Shown here in pieces: positions 34,253 through 44,242 of a stretch of DNA of 64,000 nt. Position numbers and translations under genes: made by a program. The stretch is taken from NCBI GenBank assembly GCA_026018925.1, contig JAKSZU010000009.1:86812139-86876138 (forward strand), in the 5' to 3' direction. Origin of the DNA: Tupaia tana. Taxonomy: Eukaryota; Chordata; Mammalia; Scandentia; Tupaiidae. Each line of letters begins with the position of its first letter. The stretch's first letter is position 1. The notes below the pieces were generated by a model. The model was given only the letters and a program-made list of their open reading frames with translations, was not told the DNA's origin and made no database searches.

Positions 34253-34605
34253 AATAGCTGAGCAACAAGGTCTAGCAGCTCTTTGTTAGACCTTGCTTGT
34301 AAGGCAGTGAAAGTAAAGGAAAGTAGTGAATTCATTTTTGCAATCAGCACCTCATTATTAAGTGTTCTGCTAAAAGAGGGATATGAATATCCAGCTGACA
34401 AATTTCTCCTTGATCACAAACTGGTATTCCTATCCTGAGCCAAAATGGGAGTTTTAATGAAGGCTCTTTTAATTGCTAAACCTACAGCAGCTATTCTGTA
34501 TGAATTATAATGTGTAGTTACGAGTTACTCCTTTCTCTCCATTATCCCCATGTACAAACCCAAATGCTTTTAAGTCATTGACTAATATGAAAGCTATCAC
34601 AGGAC
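34253..34605. other. Unassigned intergenic sequence
   Basis: About 350 bp of unique-looking sequence. No ORF or repeat recognised. Confidence 0.5.
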
Positions 34606-34614
34606 ATTGTATCT

Positions 34615-34899
34615 ATTTTTTTTTTTTTGGAGAAGTTTTTGCTAAAGGGCACATGTGCTCGCCAGAAAGACAGAGAGAGACAGAGAGACAAAAAGTGAGA
34701 CATCACCTCCCAGGGGGGGATGGCCATGCTGCAATCTCTTTTCCTCCATTCTCCTCTTGGGATCCTGGGCATGCATGCACACACGCCCAGCATGAGTTTA
34801 AGCCACCGGGTCTGAGACTCAAACCACAATCGACTACATGGGAGTCTAGCTACATGGGAGTCCAGTGACATAGCCATTAGGACAACTGCTGGTTCTGAA
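34615..34899 (-). mobile_element. tRNA-derived SINE, copy 9
   Basis: Minus-strand copy with short TSD ATTGTATCT (34606-34614 and 34900-34908). Near its head ACATGGGAGTC is duplicated (34838 and 34853), so it carries a small internal tandem repeat. Confidence 0.88.
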
Positions 34900-35077
34900 A
34901 ATTGTATCTTTTTAAAATAAACATAGTTTCCAACAATAGTTTCTTTTTAAAATATGTTATTACCACAGTAATAGTCTTAGCATTTATGTGTCTGAATATA
35001 TGTAGTAAAGCTACATTACTTCATTTCCTCAATTTGTTGCTTATCTCACTGCCTTTTGAGCAATGTATCTGCTCTTC

Positions 35078-35325
35078 TGCATTTTTTTTTTTAATTCCAG
35101 AGGGAACATGTGCTATCCAAAGAGAATCACAGAGAGAGGAAGAAAGTAATCCCTAATATGGTTGTACTGCAATCCCTTCACCTCCATTTCTCCGTCCTGT
35201 TGGGATTTGAGGCATACATGCCCAGTGTGTTTTTCAAGTCACTGGGTCAGGATTCAAACCGTAGTTAGTCATAGTCATATGTGGATCCAGTTCCCTTAAC
35301 CAATAGGCTACAGGGCTGGCCCATG
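35078..35325 (-). mobile_element. Older tRNA-derived SINE, copy 10
   Basis: Diverged relative of the other copies: GAGGGAACATGTGC body start, CAATCCCTTCACCTCCATTT, head with AACCGTAGTTAG and GGGCTGGCCCA. No TSD is clear. It probably represents an earlier subfamily. Confidence 0.72.
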
Positions 35326-36375
35326 CTGGCCCATCTTGCTGTATTCATTCTTATTCACATAAGAATGTGTATTCGGATATCCTACATGAATGCACATGCT
35401 CACACACACACACACAAAAGTGATTCATTTCTACTAGTCCCTGTAAGCAACACCTAGAAAAGGAATCCAGCTGGTCAAAGATGTTGCTAATAACTCTATG
35501 CTATTCCTACCATGTAATTTCAGAGTTCATAATATTTATCAAGGTGTTTATGGATCATTATTTCAACAACAAAAAGAAAGTACAAGTGGTCATCCTCTTT
35601 CATTTCAGAAGTTATTCTCACAATGGAATATTCACATTGCAACACAGTGACTAGATTCAGAATAATTGTATAATAAATGGACTTTTCTTTGACAATTGAT
35701 CATATTTTTATGGCTGAGTTTTGCTCCTGCTAAAAGCCCTCATACTTTGTGAAAGGAACAGAAAAAAAAAAAAAAAAAAAAAAACTGAAAGGCTTTTGAT
35801 TTTCATGTGGTAAACTTCAGTAGATTCTGATGCCCCATGACTGTAATCACTGCTAGATAAGTGAAAGGCTCTACTGTCTATATTTACTTAAAAAGTGTTT
35901 TCCATTTTATTCCAGTGTAAATGAGCAGTCCAATTCATAAGCTGTTTGATTTCTCTAATGATCTGAAACCTCACTGGACCATCACAGTTAAAAAAAAAAA
36001 GGCAGTGCCTTTACAGTTTATAAGGATAATTATTGTAGTTACAAAAGAAGTGTAAAGAAATATGTTGCTCATCTTTTTCAGCCAGAAAAGAAATGGAGCT
36101 GCATACATAACATAGCTTAGGAACATTGTATATATAAACATTGTACTTATATATGAGGACAAACATAAAATTAGAAATCATGAGGCCTGCTATAGTTCAA
36201 GTATACTCAACTTCAGGATCATGACAGATAATGTAGCTGCCTGCCAAGGGTATTTAAGAATGGATTTTTCCTTGGGATGGTAGGATGGACAAACAAATGC
36301 CCTCTAAGACCTTTTTTCTCATGGTTCATTTACTTGAGGAAACTCCTGAGGAGTCACCTGAAAAGAATCATCTCA
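35326..36375. other. Unassigned intergenic sequence
   Basis: AT-rich, with a short (CA)n at 35401-35416 and an A-run at 35761-35784 that may be the tail of an unrecognised retroposon. No gene visible. Confidence 0.5.
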
Positions 36376-36512
36376 GGAATTGCAAGATTTTTTTTTTGGA
36401 CTCCATCCAGGACTACTGATTGAGACTCTTTAGTATAGGGCTTGGAAATTTGCAATTTAATGATCTCTAGGTGATTTTAATGCAAGCTAAATTTTGAAAA
36501 ATGCTGCTCTAA
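36376..36512 (+). mobile_element. MER5-like hAT DNA transposon relic
   Basis: CCAGGACTACTGATTGAGAC, GATCTCTAGGTGATTTTAAT, GCAAGCTAAATTTTGA and AAATGCTGCTCTAAGG track the 3' half of MER5A-type non-autonomous hAT elements as I remember them. Found across placental mammals, so it is an old insertion. Confidence 0.7.
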
Positions 36513-36515
36513 GGA

Positions 36516-36706
36516 AAAGAGCTCTGGACCAGGAGCAAATAAACCTGTATTCTGATTTTGTTGCTTCTATTACTTTGCTGAGTAACATTGATTGAATTAA
36601 TTGCTCTTTATGGATCTCAGTTACCTCCCTGTAAAACAAGGGACTTGAACTAGGTGAACTCTATGGTCTCATTCAACTGTAATATTTTTAATAAATCTAT
36701 AGTATA
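36516..36706 (+). mobile_element. MIR relic (MIR3/MIRb type)
   Basis: The order of TACTTTGCTGAGTAACATTG, TCAGTTACCTCCCTGTAAAA, CAAGGGACTTGAACTAGG and TCTCATTCAACTGTAATATT fits the core and LINE-like 3' end of MIR. Strongly diverged. Confidence 0.75.
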
Positions 36707-36953
36707 GTCCCTGTCCTACCAATTTATTGAAGGATATTGATTTAAATATTTAACTTTAAGATCTCTCATTTTCCACCTACCTATAAAAAAGTGTTTATAA
36801 CTTCTGTGAAACCCTGGAATACAGGAATGGGAGACAGCTGCTTCCAGTTCTATGATTAGACCAGTTAATAATGTGTAGTCAGACCTGGAACAAGTAAACA
36901 CCCCATACTTCCTATCTTAATCATTGGAATAAAAGAGCATAGTGCACTTAAAA
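36707..36953. other. Unassigned intergenic sequence
   Basis: About 250 bp with no recognised gene or repeat. Confidence 0.5.
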
Positions 36954-36964
36954 CACTGCCAAGT

Positions 36965-37464
36965 TGGGGCCAGCAGGTGGCATGGTGGTTGGGCCACCGT
37001 ACTCCCACATGGCCAGCTACAGTTTGAGTCCCAGACCTGACTGCTTGCTTTCTCAGTTTTTCTCTCTTCCTCTCCCTCTTGCTCTATCTCTTTCTGGTGA
37101 GTCCAAGTGCCCTGTAGCAAATTTTATTAATAATAATAATGATAATGATAATAAATTAAATAAATAAATAATTCTTTTAAAAACAAATAAAGGACCAACA
37201 AATGGTGTAAATGTTTATGCTTCTGGACTCCCATGTAGTTGACCATGGTTTCAGTCCCAGACCTTGTGGCTTAAGATTCACACTGGGAACATATGCCTGT
37301 GTGCCCAAAATCCCAAGAGGAGAATGGAGGAGAAAGGATTGTGGTCTGGCCATCACCCTCTGGGGTGGGGGAGGGTAGTTTCTCACTTTCTGTCTCTCTC
37401 TGTCTCTCCAGTGAGCACATGCACCATATGGCAAAAATCTCTCTCTAAAAAAATAAAAAAAAAT
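36965..37464 (+). mobile_element. Two adjacent tRNA-derived SINEs, copies 11 and 12
   Basis: Copy 11 (36965-37186) is a short variant lacking the central body and ends in (AATAAT)n. Copy 12 (37188-37464) follows in its tail with full structure. One TSD, CACTGCCAAGT, sits at 36954-36964 and 37465-37475, outside both, so either copy 12 landed in the tail of copy 11 or they moved as a dimer. Confidence 0.85.
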
Positions 37465-37475
37465 CACTGCCAAGT

Positions 37476-37717
37476 GTAAAAATTTAGTTCTCAACAATTC
37501 ACATAATCCAAATTGATTAACTTCAATACCCTTGAAGTATACAATGAGAAGATAAACATAGAATTATTTTCTCCTTATCAAATGTTCCATACACCCATTC
37601 TATCCTGAAGGAACATATATTAACATAAATACCTTCTTACTTCATGGAACTTTCCTTGTATAAATCTCATAAAACCAAAGCAACTAAACCATAGCAAAAG
37701 ATAACACATAAAGAAAT
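37476..37717. other. Unassigned intergenic sequence
   Basis: About 240 bp, AT-rich; nothing recognised. Confidence 0.5.
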
Positions 37718-37735
37718 AATAATGTAGAGGTCTTG

Positions 37736-38018
37736 AGACCAGCAGTTAGTGTAATGGCTATGTCGCTGGACTTCCATGTAGTCAACCATGGTTTGAGTCC
37801 CGGACCCGGTGGCTTAAACTCATGCCGGGTACGTGTACGTGCTTACCCAAGATCCCAAGAGGAGAATGGCGAAGAGGGGATTGTGGCGTGGCCATCCCCC
37901 CTCGGGGATGATTTCTCACTTTCTGTCTCTCTGTCTCTCCCTGTCCTTTCTGGCGAGCACACACATCCTATAGTGAAAACCTCTCCAAAAAAAAAATAAT
38001 AATAATAAGAAAAGAAAA
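37736..38018 (+). mobile_element. tRNA-derived SINE, copy 13
   Basis: Plus-strand copy. TSD is an imperfect AATAATGTAGAGGTCTTG (before) versus AATAATGTAAAGGACTTG (after). Confidence 0.9.
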
Positions 38019-38084
38019 GAAATAATGTAAAGGACTTGTCTAATGTAAAAAATTATCTTAACACTTCACAAAGGTTCTAGCCTT

Positions 38085-38368
38085 TCTTACTAATGATGAA
38101 GAGGCACTGTCACTCACTGATAATGAGAATGTACATTAAATATAACTTTTCTTAATGTCAATTTGGCAATATCTACCAAAAGGCATACCTTTTGGCCTGG
38201 GAATTCCATATCAGGGAATTGATCCTACAGATATTCTTTGTACATGTGTGATGATATATATACAAATTACTGTTGAAGAATTACTTGTAATAACAAGAAA
38301 AGGGAAGAGATAAAATCCATCTGAGACAGTCAGGTTAAGTAAATTACAGTACTTTCAAGCATTGGAAC
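38085..38368 (+). mobile_element. Ancient L1M ORF2 fragment
   Basis: CAATTTGGCAATATCTACCA, AATTGATCCTACAGATATTC, TTACTTGTAATAACAAGAAA and AAATTACAGTACTTTCAAGC follow the ORF2 C-terminal region of old mammalian L1s, clearly different from the young L1s here. No reading frame survives. Confidence 0.72.
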
Positions 38369-38371
<3 letters not shown>

Positions 38372-38406
<35 letters not shown>

Positions 38407-38521
38407 ATAGAGCATGTGCACTTGCCAGAGAGAGACAAAGAGAGGGAGAGTGAGAAATCACTCCACGGTGGGGGGATGGCCGTGCTGCATTCCCTTCTCC
38501 ATTCTCTTCTTGGGTCCTTGG

Positions 38522-38554
<33 letters not shown>

Positions 38555-38660
38555 TACACACTCCCGGTGTGATTTTCAAGTGGTCTGTCCAAGACTCCAA
38601 TCACAGTTGGTCACGTGGGAATTCAGTGCCTTAACCACCATGCCACTTGCTGGCTCCTCA
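38372..38660 (-). mobile_element. tRNA-derived SINE, copy 14, with internal (CA)n
   Basis: Minus-strand copy with a 33-base T-run at its left end. A (CA)n(TACA)n microsatellite (38522-38561) has grown in its central body. First of four same-strand copies in 1.05 kb. Confidence 0.85.
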
Positions 38661-38671
38661 TGAAACGTTTT

Positions 38672-38902
38672 TTTATTTTTTTTAAGGTTTTTGCCATCAG
38701 GTATGTGTGCTTGCCAGAGGAAAACATAAAGAGAGAAGGAAAGTGAGAAATTACCCCCAGGGGGAATGGCTATGCTGCAGTCATTTGTCTCTCTTCTCCT
38801 CTTGGCACACATGCACACCTGTTTGGAGTGAATTTCAAGCTACCATGTCAGGATCTTGAACCATGGTCAACCATGTGGGAGTCCAGCTCATGTAACCTTC
38901 TG
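38672..38902 (-). mobile_element. tRNA-derived SINE, copy 15 (older)
   Basis: Diverged minus-strand copy (CATCAGGTATGTGTGCTTGC, CTTGAACCATGGTCAACC). TSD unclear. Confidence 0.8.
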
Positions 38903-39150
38903 TTTTTAGAGATTTTTGTCTTAGAGTACATGTGCCCCCCAGAGAGAGACAGAGACAGTGAGAAGGAAAGTGAGTAATCACCTTTCAGAAGCATTGCCAT
39001 GCCACGATTCTTTCTTCATTCTCCTCTCAGGATCTTGGGCATGCACACACATGCACCCAGCATGAATTTCAAGTCAACAGGTCCAGGACTTGAACCACAG
39101 TCAGCCATGTAGGAATCCCCTATATAACTGCTATTTCATCTGCTGGCCCC
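38903..39150 (-). mobile_element. tRNA-derived SINE, copy 16 (older)
   Basis: Diverged minus-strand copy immediately after copy 15, starting TTTTAGAGATTTTTGTC and ending at the head motif CTGCTGGCCCC. Confidence 0.8.
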
Positions 39151-39162
39151 TCTTGCAACTTT

Positions 39163-39413
39163 ATTTTTTTTGGAGAGGTTTTTGCTATAGGGCATGTGTG
39201 CTCACCAGAAAGACAGAGAGACAGAAAGTGAGAAATCACCCCCCCCTAGGGGGATGGCCACATGGCAATCCCTTCTCCATTTTCCTCTCAGGATCTTGGG
39301 CATGCACGAACACGCACCCGGCATGAGTTTACGCCACTGGGTTTTGGACTCGAACTGTGGTCAACTACATAGGAGTCCAGTGACATAGCTGTTAATGCCA
39401 ACTGCTGGTCCCC
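39163..39413 (-). mobile_element. tRNA-derived SINE, copy 17
   Basis: Minus-strand copy, better preserved than its left neighbours. Imperfect TSD TGCAACTTTA versus TGCAACCTTTTA. Confidence 0.88.
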
Positions 39414-39521
39414 TCATGCAACCTTTTAAAAGGAGAATGAGGAGGCTCAATCTAAGTTATATTAAGTGGAATGATCTCCAACTTATACTAAGTGAAAAAG
39501 AAGTATAAAACAAAACCAAAG

Positions 39522-39773
39522 TGTCGGCGTCACTTCTGAAGAGATGACAGGACACCCGGTTCTTCCTCACACAGTCTTTATTCACAGGTTTCCTTTATCT
39601 TTCTTCTTTCCTTCTTTCTCCCCTCTCCCTCCCTTTACTCCCCTATATATAGCATCCTCCCGATGGCCCCGCCCGCAAGTTCCTTTTCCTGTACGAGGCA
39701 AGTACTGGAGACACGCCTCCCTATGCGGCCAGCGGTGTTATCTTGGCTCGGTGGCCAAGGGCGGCGGCCAACA
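39522..39773 (-). repeat. 3' LTR of the provirus (252 bp)
   Basis: Starts TG and ends CA on the plus strand, so it has the canonical termini on both strands. On the minus strand a GC box (GGGCGGGGCC) precedes a TATATAG box (39646-39653), and AATAAA (39577-39582) gives the polyadenylation signal between R and U5. Very short, as in IAP-like and related betaretroviral elements. Confidence 0.87.
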
Positions 39774-39790
39774 GTTCCCCTTTTGTTTTT
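39774..39790 (-). other. Polypurine tract
   Basis: Minus-strand AAAAACAAAAGGGGAAC directly abuts the 3' LTR, the primer site for plus-strand DNA synthesis. Confidence 0.8.
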
Positions 39791-40013
39791 GTCAGGAGAA
39801 GGTAGAGGTCACGGGCCCCAGATGTGGTGGACTTGCTTACTGACCTGTGGAAGAGCCCAGGGGCATCCCCCAGGTCAGCCTGTCCGATGCCTTTTTATGG
39901 GGATGGGTGTGTTGTCGGCATCAACCCATATGCACCCGGACTTGCCTTCCTCCAGGTCCCATCAAGGGACCCTGGAGTGCAGTGCTTTGCCTCGCACCCT
40001 GAGCTGATAAGGG

Positions 40014-40423
40014 TTTACTGCATCTGGGCCAGCCAAGCCGCGGGGGAGTATCCTTCTTCGATAGCTGCAAATGCTTGTACGAGGAAGGCGCGGTCGCGAT
40101 TGCGTTGGGCCCTCAATCTGCACAGACAGAGAAGGCAACCCCCACGTAGAAAGACAAGGAGGGGGCCAAGGGACCCCATCCCTGCCCACTCCTTAAGATG
40201 GAGCGCAGCTTGAGAGATCCACGCAGCTATCCCGCTGGCGAAGGCGGCATCAACTCGTGTTGAGTTAATGTGGATGATGCTCCACCGGAACTCCTCAGAA
40301 AGGGTATCAAAGCTCTGATTCCAGGGACCTGTAAGCTACTGGGAAAGTCCATCGTTGTTCAGACTGAGCCCCCTGGGGGAGCGTCAGTGTCCCCAGGAGG
40401 AGAAGGCATACCCAGGCCATCAT
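40014..40423 (-). pseudogene. env: env remnant: signal peptide joined to transmembrane tail
   Basis: Minus-strand reading from about 40423 shows a Leu-rich signal-peptide-like stretch ([10 protein letters not shown]). A frame break and large deletion follow, then the C-terminal part of the transmembrane subunit with a membrane-anchor segment and a short cytoplasmic tail ending at the stop near 40014. The whole surface subunit, fusion peptide and most of the ectodomain are missing. The start overlaps the end of pol in another frame, the usual betaretroviral arrangement. Confidence 0.75.
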
Positions 40424-41100
40424 CAGGGCTCGGTGTATCAGCAGGCAGGTTCTCCTGGGATGGAAGGCGTCGTACCAACCTCTCTGGGACCCACACCGGG
40501 TCTGGTTCGTCCTGTGGGAAAACACAAACAGTTCCTCTCGACCAAACCAACACAGGGTCTGGTCCCCTCCAGTGCCCCGTGAGGACATCCTTCCATTTTA
40601 CTTTTCCCTGCTTGCTCGGCCCGGTGCATGGTGCCTGTCGGCAGCCGAGCGCCCTTGGGAATCGAGCTGAAAAATATTGAGTGTTAGGAGGGCTATTGTG
40701 ATGCGGTCTTTCGGGGAGTGACCTTTGCTGACTCCCCCTTTTTGTTTTTGTAGGAGCTCCTTGAGGGTGCGATGAGCCCTCTCTACTACACCTTGACCTT
40801 GAGGGTTATATGGTAGGCCATGTGTGAGCATGATTCCCATGTGCTTGCAGAATTGTGAAAATGACCGGGCTGTATAACTGGGGCCATTATCCGTTTTAAG
40901 CTGTTGAGGCTGCCCCCAGGCTGCCCAGGCGTTGAGACAGTGACTTATGACATCTTTTACCTTTTCCCCTGTATGGGCAGTAGCATGAATGACGCCTGAA
41001 CAGGTATCCACCGAAACATGGACATACTTAAGTGTCCCAAATTCTGACATGTGTGACATCCATTTGCCAGAGGTGGAGTGGTTTGAGGCCCTTGTTTTTA
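40359..41100 (-). pseudogene. pol: pol remnant: integrase core and C-terminal domain
   Basis: Integrase inserts viral DNA in the host genome. The three catalytic residues can be traced: the first Asp (motif MDVTH, near 41060), the second Asp (TDNGP, near 40890) and the Glu (VVERAH, near 40780). The first lies in a different frame from the other two. A C-terminal SH3-like part with the WVPER motif ends at 40359. Upstream, protease, reverse transcriptase and RNase H are absent; the integrase is joined directly to gag capsid at about 41095. Confidence 0.82.
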
Positions 41101-42052
41101 TAGGGGAGGATTGCATTGCGACATTCTTTTGTACACTGTTCAAATATAAGCTGTTTGACCAAAGGCATGGCTGCATCCGCATCACTAAACATCCTGCCCG
41201 TGTCCATTATTCTGGCCAGGAAATCAGAGAAGGGTTCTGTGGGGCCCTGAGTGATTTTTGTAAGGTTGGCCTGCGGTTCCCCTTTGTTGGGAAGCATTTT
41301 CCAGGCCTTGATGGCTATTGTATTGATGTGATCGTAAACTGCCTGAGAGTATCCTGTTTGTTGATTAGCGAACCTGCCCTGTCCCATATACATATCCACA
41401 TCCCACGCCGCCTGTCCCGAGGCCCTGTTCCGGGCGGCTTGAGCTTGCGCCCCCTCAAGGTAAATAGCTTTCCAGTCAAGATACTGACCCGGGGACAGGC
41501 AAGTCCTCGCAAGCGTTCCCCAATTACTGGGTGTCATACAGTACCGCTGTAGAGTCTCAATGAGGCCGAGAGTAAAAGCTGCACCATTCCCGTATGTCTT
41601 TACGGCCTCTGCTAAAGCCTTGATGGTCTGATAATCTAGGGGCTCATGATATCTATTCCCAGCATTATCTGCAAAAATGGGAAATGCCTGAATAGGCCCA
41701 AGCTGTCTGGCCTCCCGCCAAGCCCCTGGGCAGAAAGAAACTCCACCCTCTGGGTTCTCCTTTTGAGGGGTGGAGGGATTATAAGGGGGAGGAGCCGTGG
41801 GTAGAGGCCGGTCTTCCTCCTCCTCCTAGGCAACCTCCCAACCTTTAACTTCCTCAACTAATTGTCTTAGTTCTTGATCGTCATCTTCCCCGCAGCCAGG
41901 TCTAGGTCCCTGCCTAGTTTATCCCAGTATGTGGGCGTGAGCTGCCCCGAATGGAGGAACCAGGGGGCCACATCATCCACCTGATCTATAAAGTACTGAA
42001 GTGTTTTATCCCTCAATTTAAGCCCTTTCAACTTTAGGAGCTCTCTGAGCAC
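41100..42052 (-). pseudogene. gag: gag remnant: matrix and capsid pieces
   Basis: Three pieces in different frames on the minus strand: a matrix-like segment (42052-41867, WDKLGRDLD motif of betaretroviral matrix), a middle Pro-rich segment (41857-41636) and a capsid segment (41537-41100) that includes the major homology region (ITQGPTEPFSDFLARIMD). Nucleocapsid zinc knuckles are missing because a deletion fuses capsid to integrase. Frameshifts and stops separate the pieces. Confidence 0.82.
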
Positions 42053-42132
42053 CTAGACTATTGGCTGGGATGGCCCAGCCCCCATCGTCCTTGTTCTCTT
42101 TATTCCTTACTTTTAGCCAATGGCTTCAGTCT

Positions 42133-42200
42133 GCCTCTTTACCGAGGTTATTATCCGCCTCTTTACCGAGGTCTTGTACCCGCCTCTTTACCAAGGTTTG
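42133..42200. repeat. Three ~25-bp direct repeats in the proviral leader
   Basis: GCCTCTTTACCGAGGTT and near copies start at 42133, 42157 and 42182. They lie between gag and the 5' LTR, where the primer-binding site and packaging signal would be. Confidence 0.75.
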
Positions 42201-42223
42201 TTTTTTGTTTTTTTTGTTTTTTT

Positions 42224-42449
42224 TTTTTTCCTCACGCAGTCTTTATTCACAGGTTTCAGCTTTTTCTTCTGATTCTTCTCTCTTCTTCCCTTTTCCCCCA
42301 TATATATAGGGTCCTCCCGGCGGCCCCACCCACAAGTTCCTTCACCTGTGCGAGGCAAGTCTTGATTGGCTGTAGAAGTTGTTTGTACACGCCTTCCTAT
42401 GCAGCCAGCAGTGTTATCTTGGCTCGGCGGCCAAGGGCGGCGGCCAACA
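42224..42449 (-). repeat. 5' LTR of the provirus, lacking U5
   Basis: U3 and R are present: CCAAT box (from ATTGGCT, 42365-42371), GC-rich stretch, TATATATA (42300-42307), AATAAA (42243). Right after the polyadenylation region, U5 and the primer-binding site are replaced by an A-rich tract on the minus strand (42193-42223). Confidence 0.8.
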
Positions 42450-42455
42450 ACAAAG

Positions 42456-43098
42456 CACACTATTTCAGTGATTTTGTATGTATAAAATCTGAAAATTACA
42501 CAATAAAATCATGGCCCATGATGTTGGAACCTTCCAGAGAGGGAAACTGGATGGCTCAGAAACAGGGATAGGAAGGATATTTTTCACTTTATACTATTCT
42601 ATAACTTAAATTTTCAATCTTATTAATATATTACCTTTTGGAAAGAATATAATGAGAAAAATTTAATTCCATGTCTACTATATGGATATATTTTTATAAA
42701 CATCAAGCTAAGAAGATACAGAATGACATACACCAAAGCCCAAGGAGTTGTTATGCCTTAAGATGGGGAAGTAGGAAGATGGATGTATGTATTTAACTTT
42801 TAGTTTATATTGATTAAATTTTAAAATGAAGTTATATAATTATAGAAATCAAGTACATATAAAAGGTCTTGTACTGTAATGCTGTAAGCACTGAGCCAAG
42901 AGAATAAGGTGCTTTTCATTTTATTCTTCAGTGTATGAGAGGATCAACCTTATTAATTTGGTCTTGAGTCACATCACTCATGGAGTATTTCTGATGTATT
43001 GAAGTAAACAGACTATGCTGTTAAGACTCACAATGAAACAGTAAATGGACCTTCAATCTTATGAGTATCTCTATAGAGAATACCCAAATTCCTCTTAT
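42456..43098. other. Unassigned intergenic sequence
   Basis: 640 bp, AT-rich, no gene seen; may contain very old repeat fragments that I cannot name. Confidence 0.5.
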
Positions 43099-43608
43099 TG
43101 AAAAACTTTCTTTTTAAAAAAATTATTTTCCATACTTTCACTGAACATCACCACAGCATACCAAATGTGATTTTCCAGCCAGAATACACTGTAAAGTGGC
43201 TTAATCACACACGTTATGGTCAACAAATTATTTTCTATTTCTTGTCTCTTTTTATATATACATATATATTTTGCCCCCTATTTCTCACCCTCTGCCATTT
43301 CCCATCCTCCTCCCACCCTATCTCTGGTATCTGCAATTGCTTTCCATTTCTTTATTCTTTCCCACGTTGTATTGGTTCACAAAATACATTAATTAATCTC
43401 AGTACTTTCAATAGTAAGTTCAGCTGCTATATACATATCTGTGAACAAAAGTTAACTTTAGGCATGAAACTCTGTGAGTAGAATGAATATACTATAAAAT
43501 AGCACATAGCTGATGCTATATAGCTTACTGTTCTTACTAATTAGGTTATTTTTTAAATACATTTTTTAATTTCAAGAAAGGCAGTTTTAGCTTTAGTAAA
43601 TCAAAATC

Positions 43609-43915
43609 AAGGGACCAGCAGTTAGTATAATGGCCATGTCGCTGGACTTCCACGTAGTCGACCGTGGTTTGAGTCCCAGACCCGGTGACTTAAACTCACA
43701 CCAGGTATGTGTGCGTGTGTGCCCAAGATCCTAAGAGGAGAAAGGAGGAAAAGGGATTACGGCATGGCTATCCCCCCTTGGGGGTGATTTCTCACTTCCT
43801 GTCTCTATGTCTCTCTCTGTCTTTCTGGCGAGCACACATGCCCTACAGCAAAGACCTCTCCCCTCCAAAAATAAATAAATAAATAAATAAAAATTTAAAA
43901 ATAAATAAAAATAAA
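43609..43915 (+). mobile_element. tRNA-derived SINE, copy 18
   Basis: Plus-strand copy in the HAL1-2 3' region, tail (AAAT)n. The A box TAGTATAATGG and B box GGTTTGAGTCC are near consensus. TSD not clear because the flanks are A-rich. Confidence 0.9.
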
Positions 43916-44242
43916 AAAGTTTTAAGAGAACTTTGCTTAATACTTAAAGCCAGGAAACAGGTTAGGATTCTGCTCGAACAGTATGTGCATGGACCTGTCC
44001 GCAACTTGAGAGAAGACAAAACCCCTTAACACTGGGAAACAAAGCATAAAACAGTAATGTTTTAGTCAAAAGTCATAAAATTCTATTTCACCAGTTCAAA
44101 CTCATATACTTTATCTTCTATTGTGGTCCAAACTTTCTGTTTAAATTTTGGAAGATAACGTTCAACTCTGGACTTGTCCCTACAATTAAGCCTGCTATTT
44201 TTCTTAGCTGTTTTAGAAATCTTATTTCTGTGTGTCTCTGAC

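Larger units (their letters stand above)
39522..42449 (-). mobile_element. Betaretrovirus-like endogenous provirus (ERV2 class), internally deleted
   Basis: A 2.9-kb provirus on the minus strand: 5' LTR (42449-42224), leader, gag pieces, end of pol, remnants of env, polypurine tract, 3' LTR (39773-39522). Flanks CCAAAG (39516-39521) and ACAAAG (42450-42455) form a probable 6-bp TSD with one mismatch, the usual size for this class. A complete provirus would be 7-9 kb; protease, reverse transcriptase, RNase H and most of env are gone. All genes are broken; nothing is expected to be made. Confidence 0.88.

Noticed and set aside
40270-40680. Plus-strand ORFs across the provirus (for example 136 codons at 40270, 187 codons at 40989)
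   Set aside because: They are shadows of the minus-strand pol and gag remnants and have no recognisable domain.
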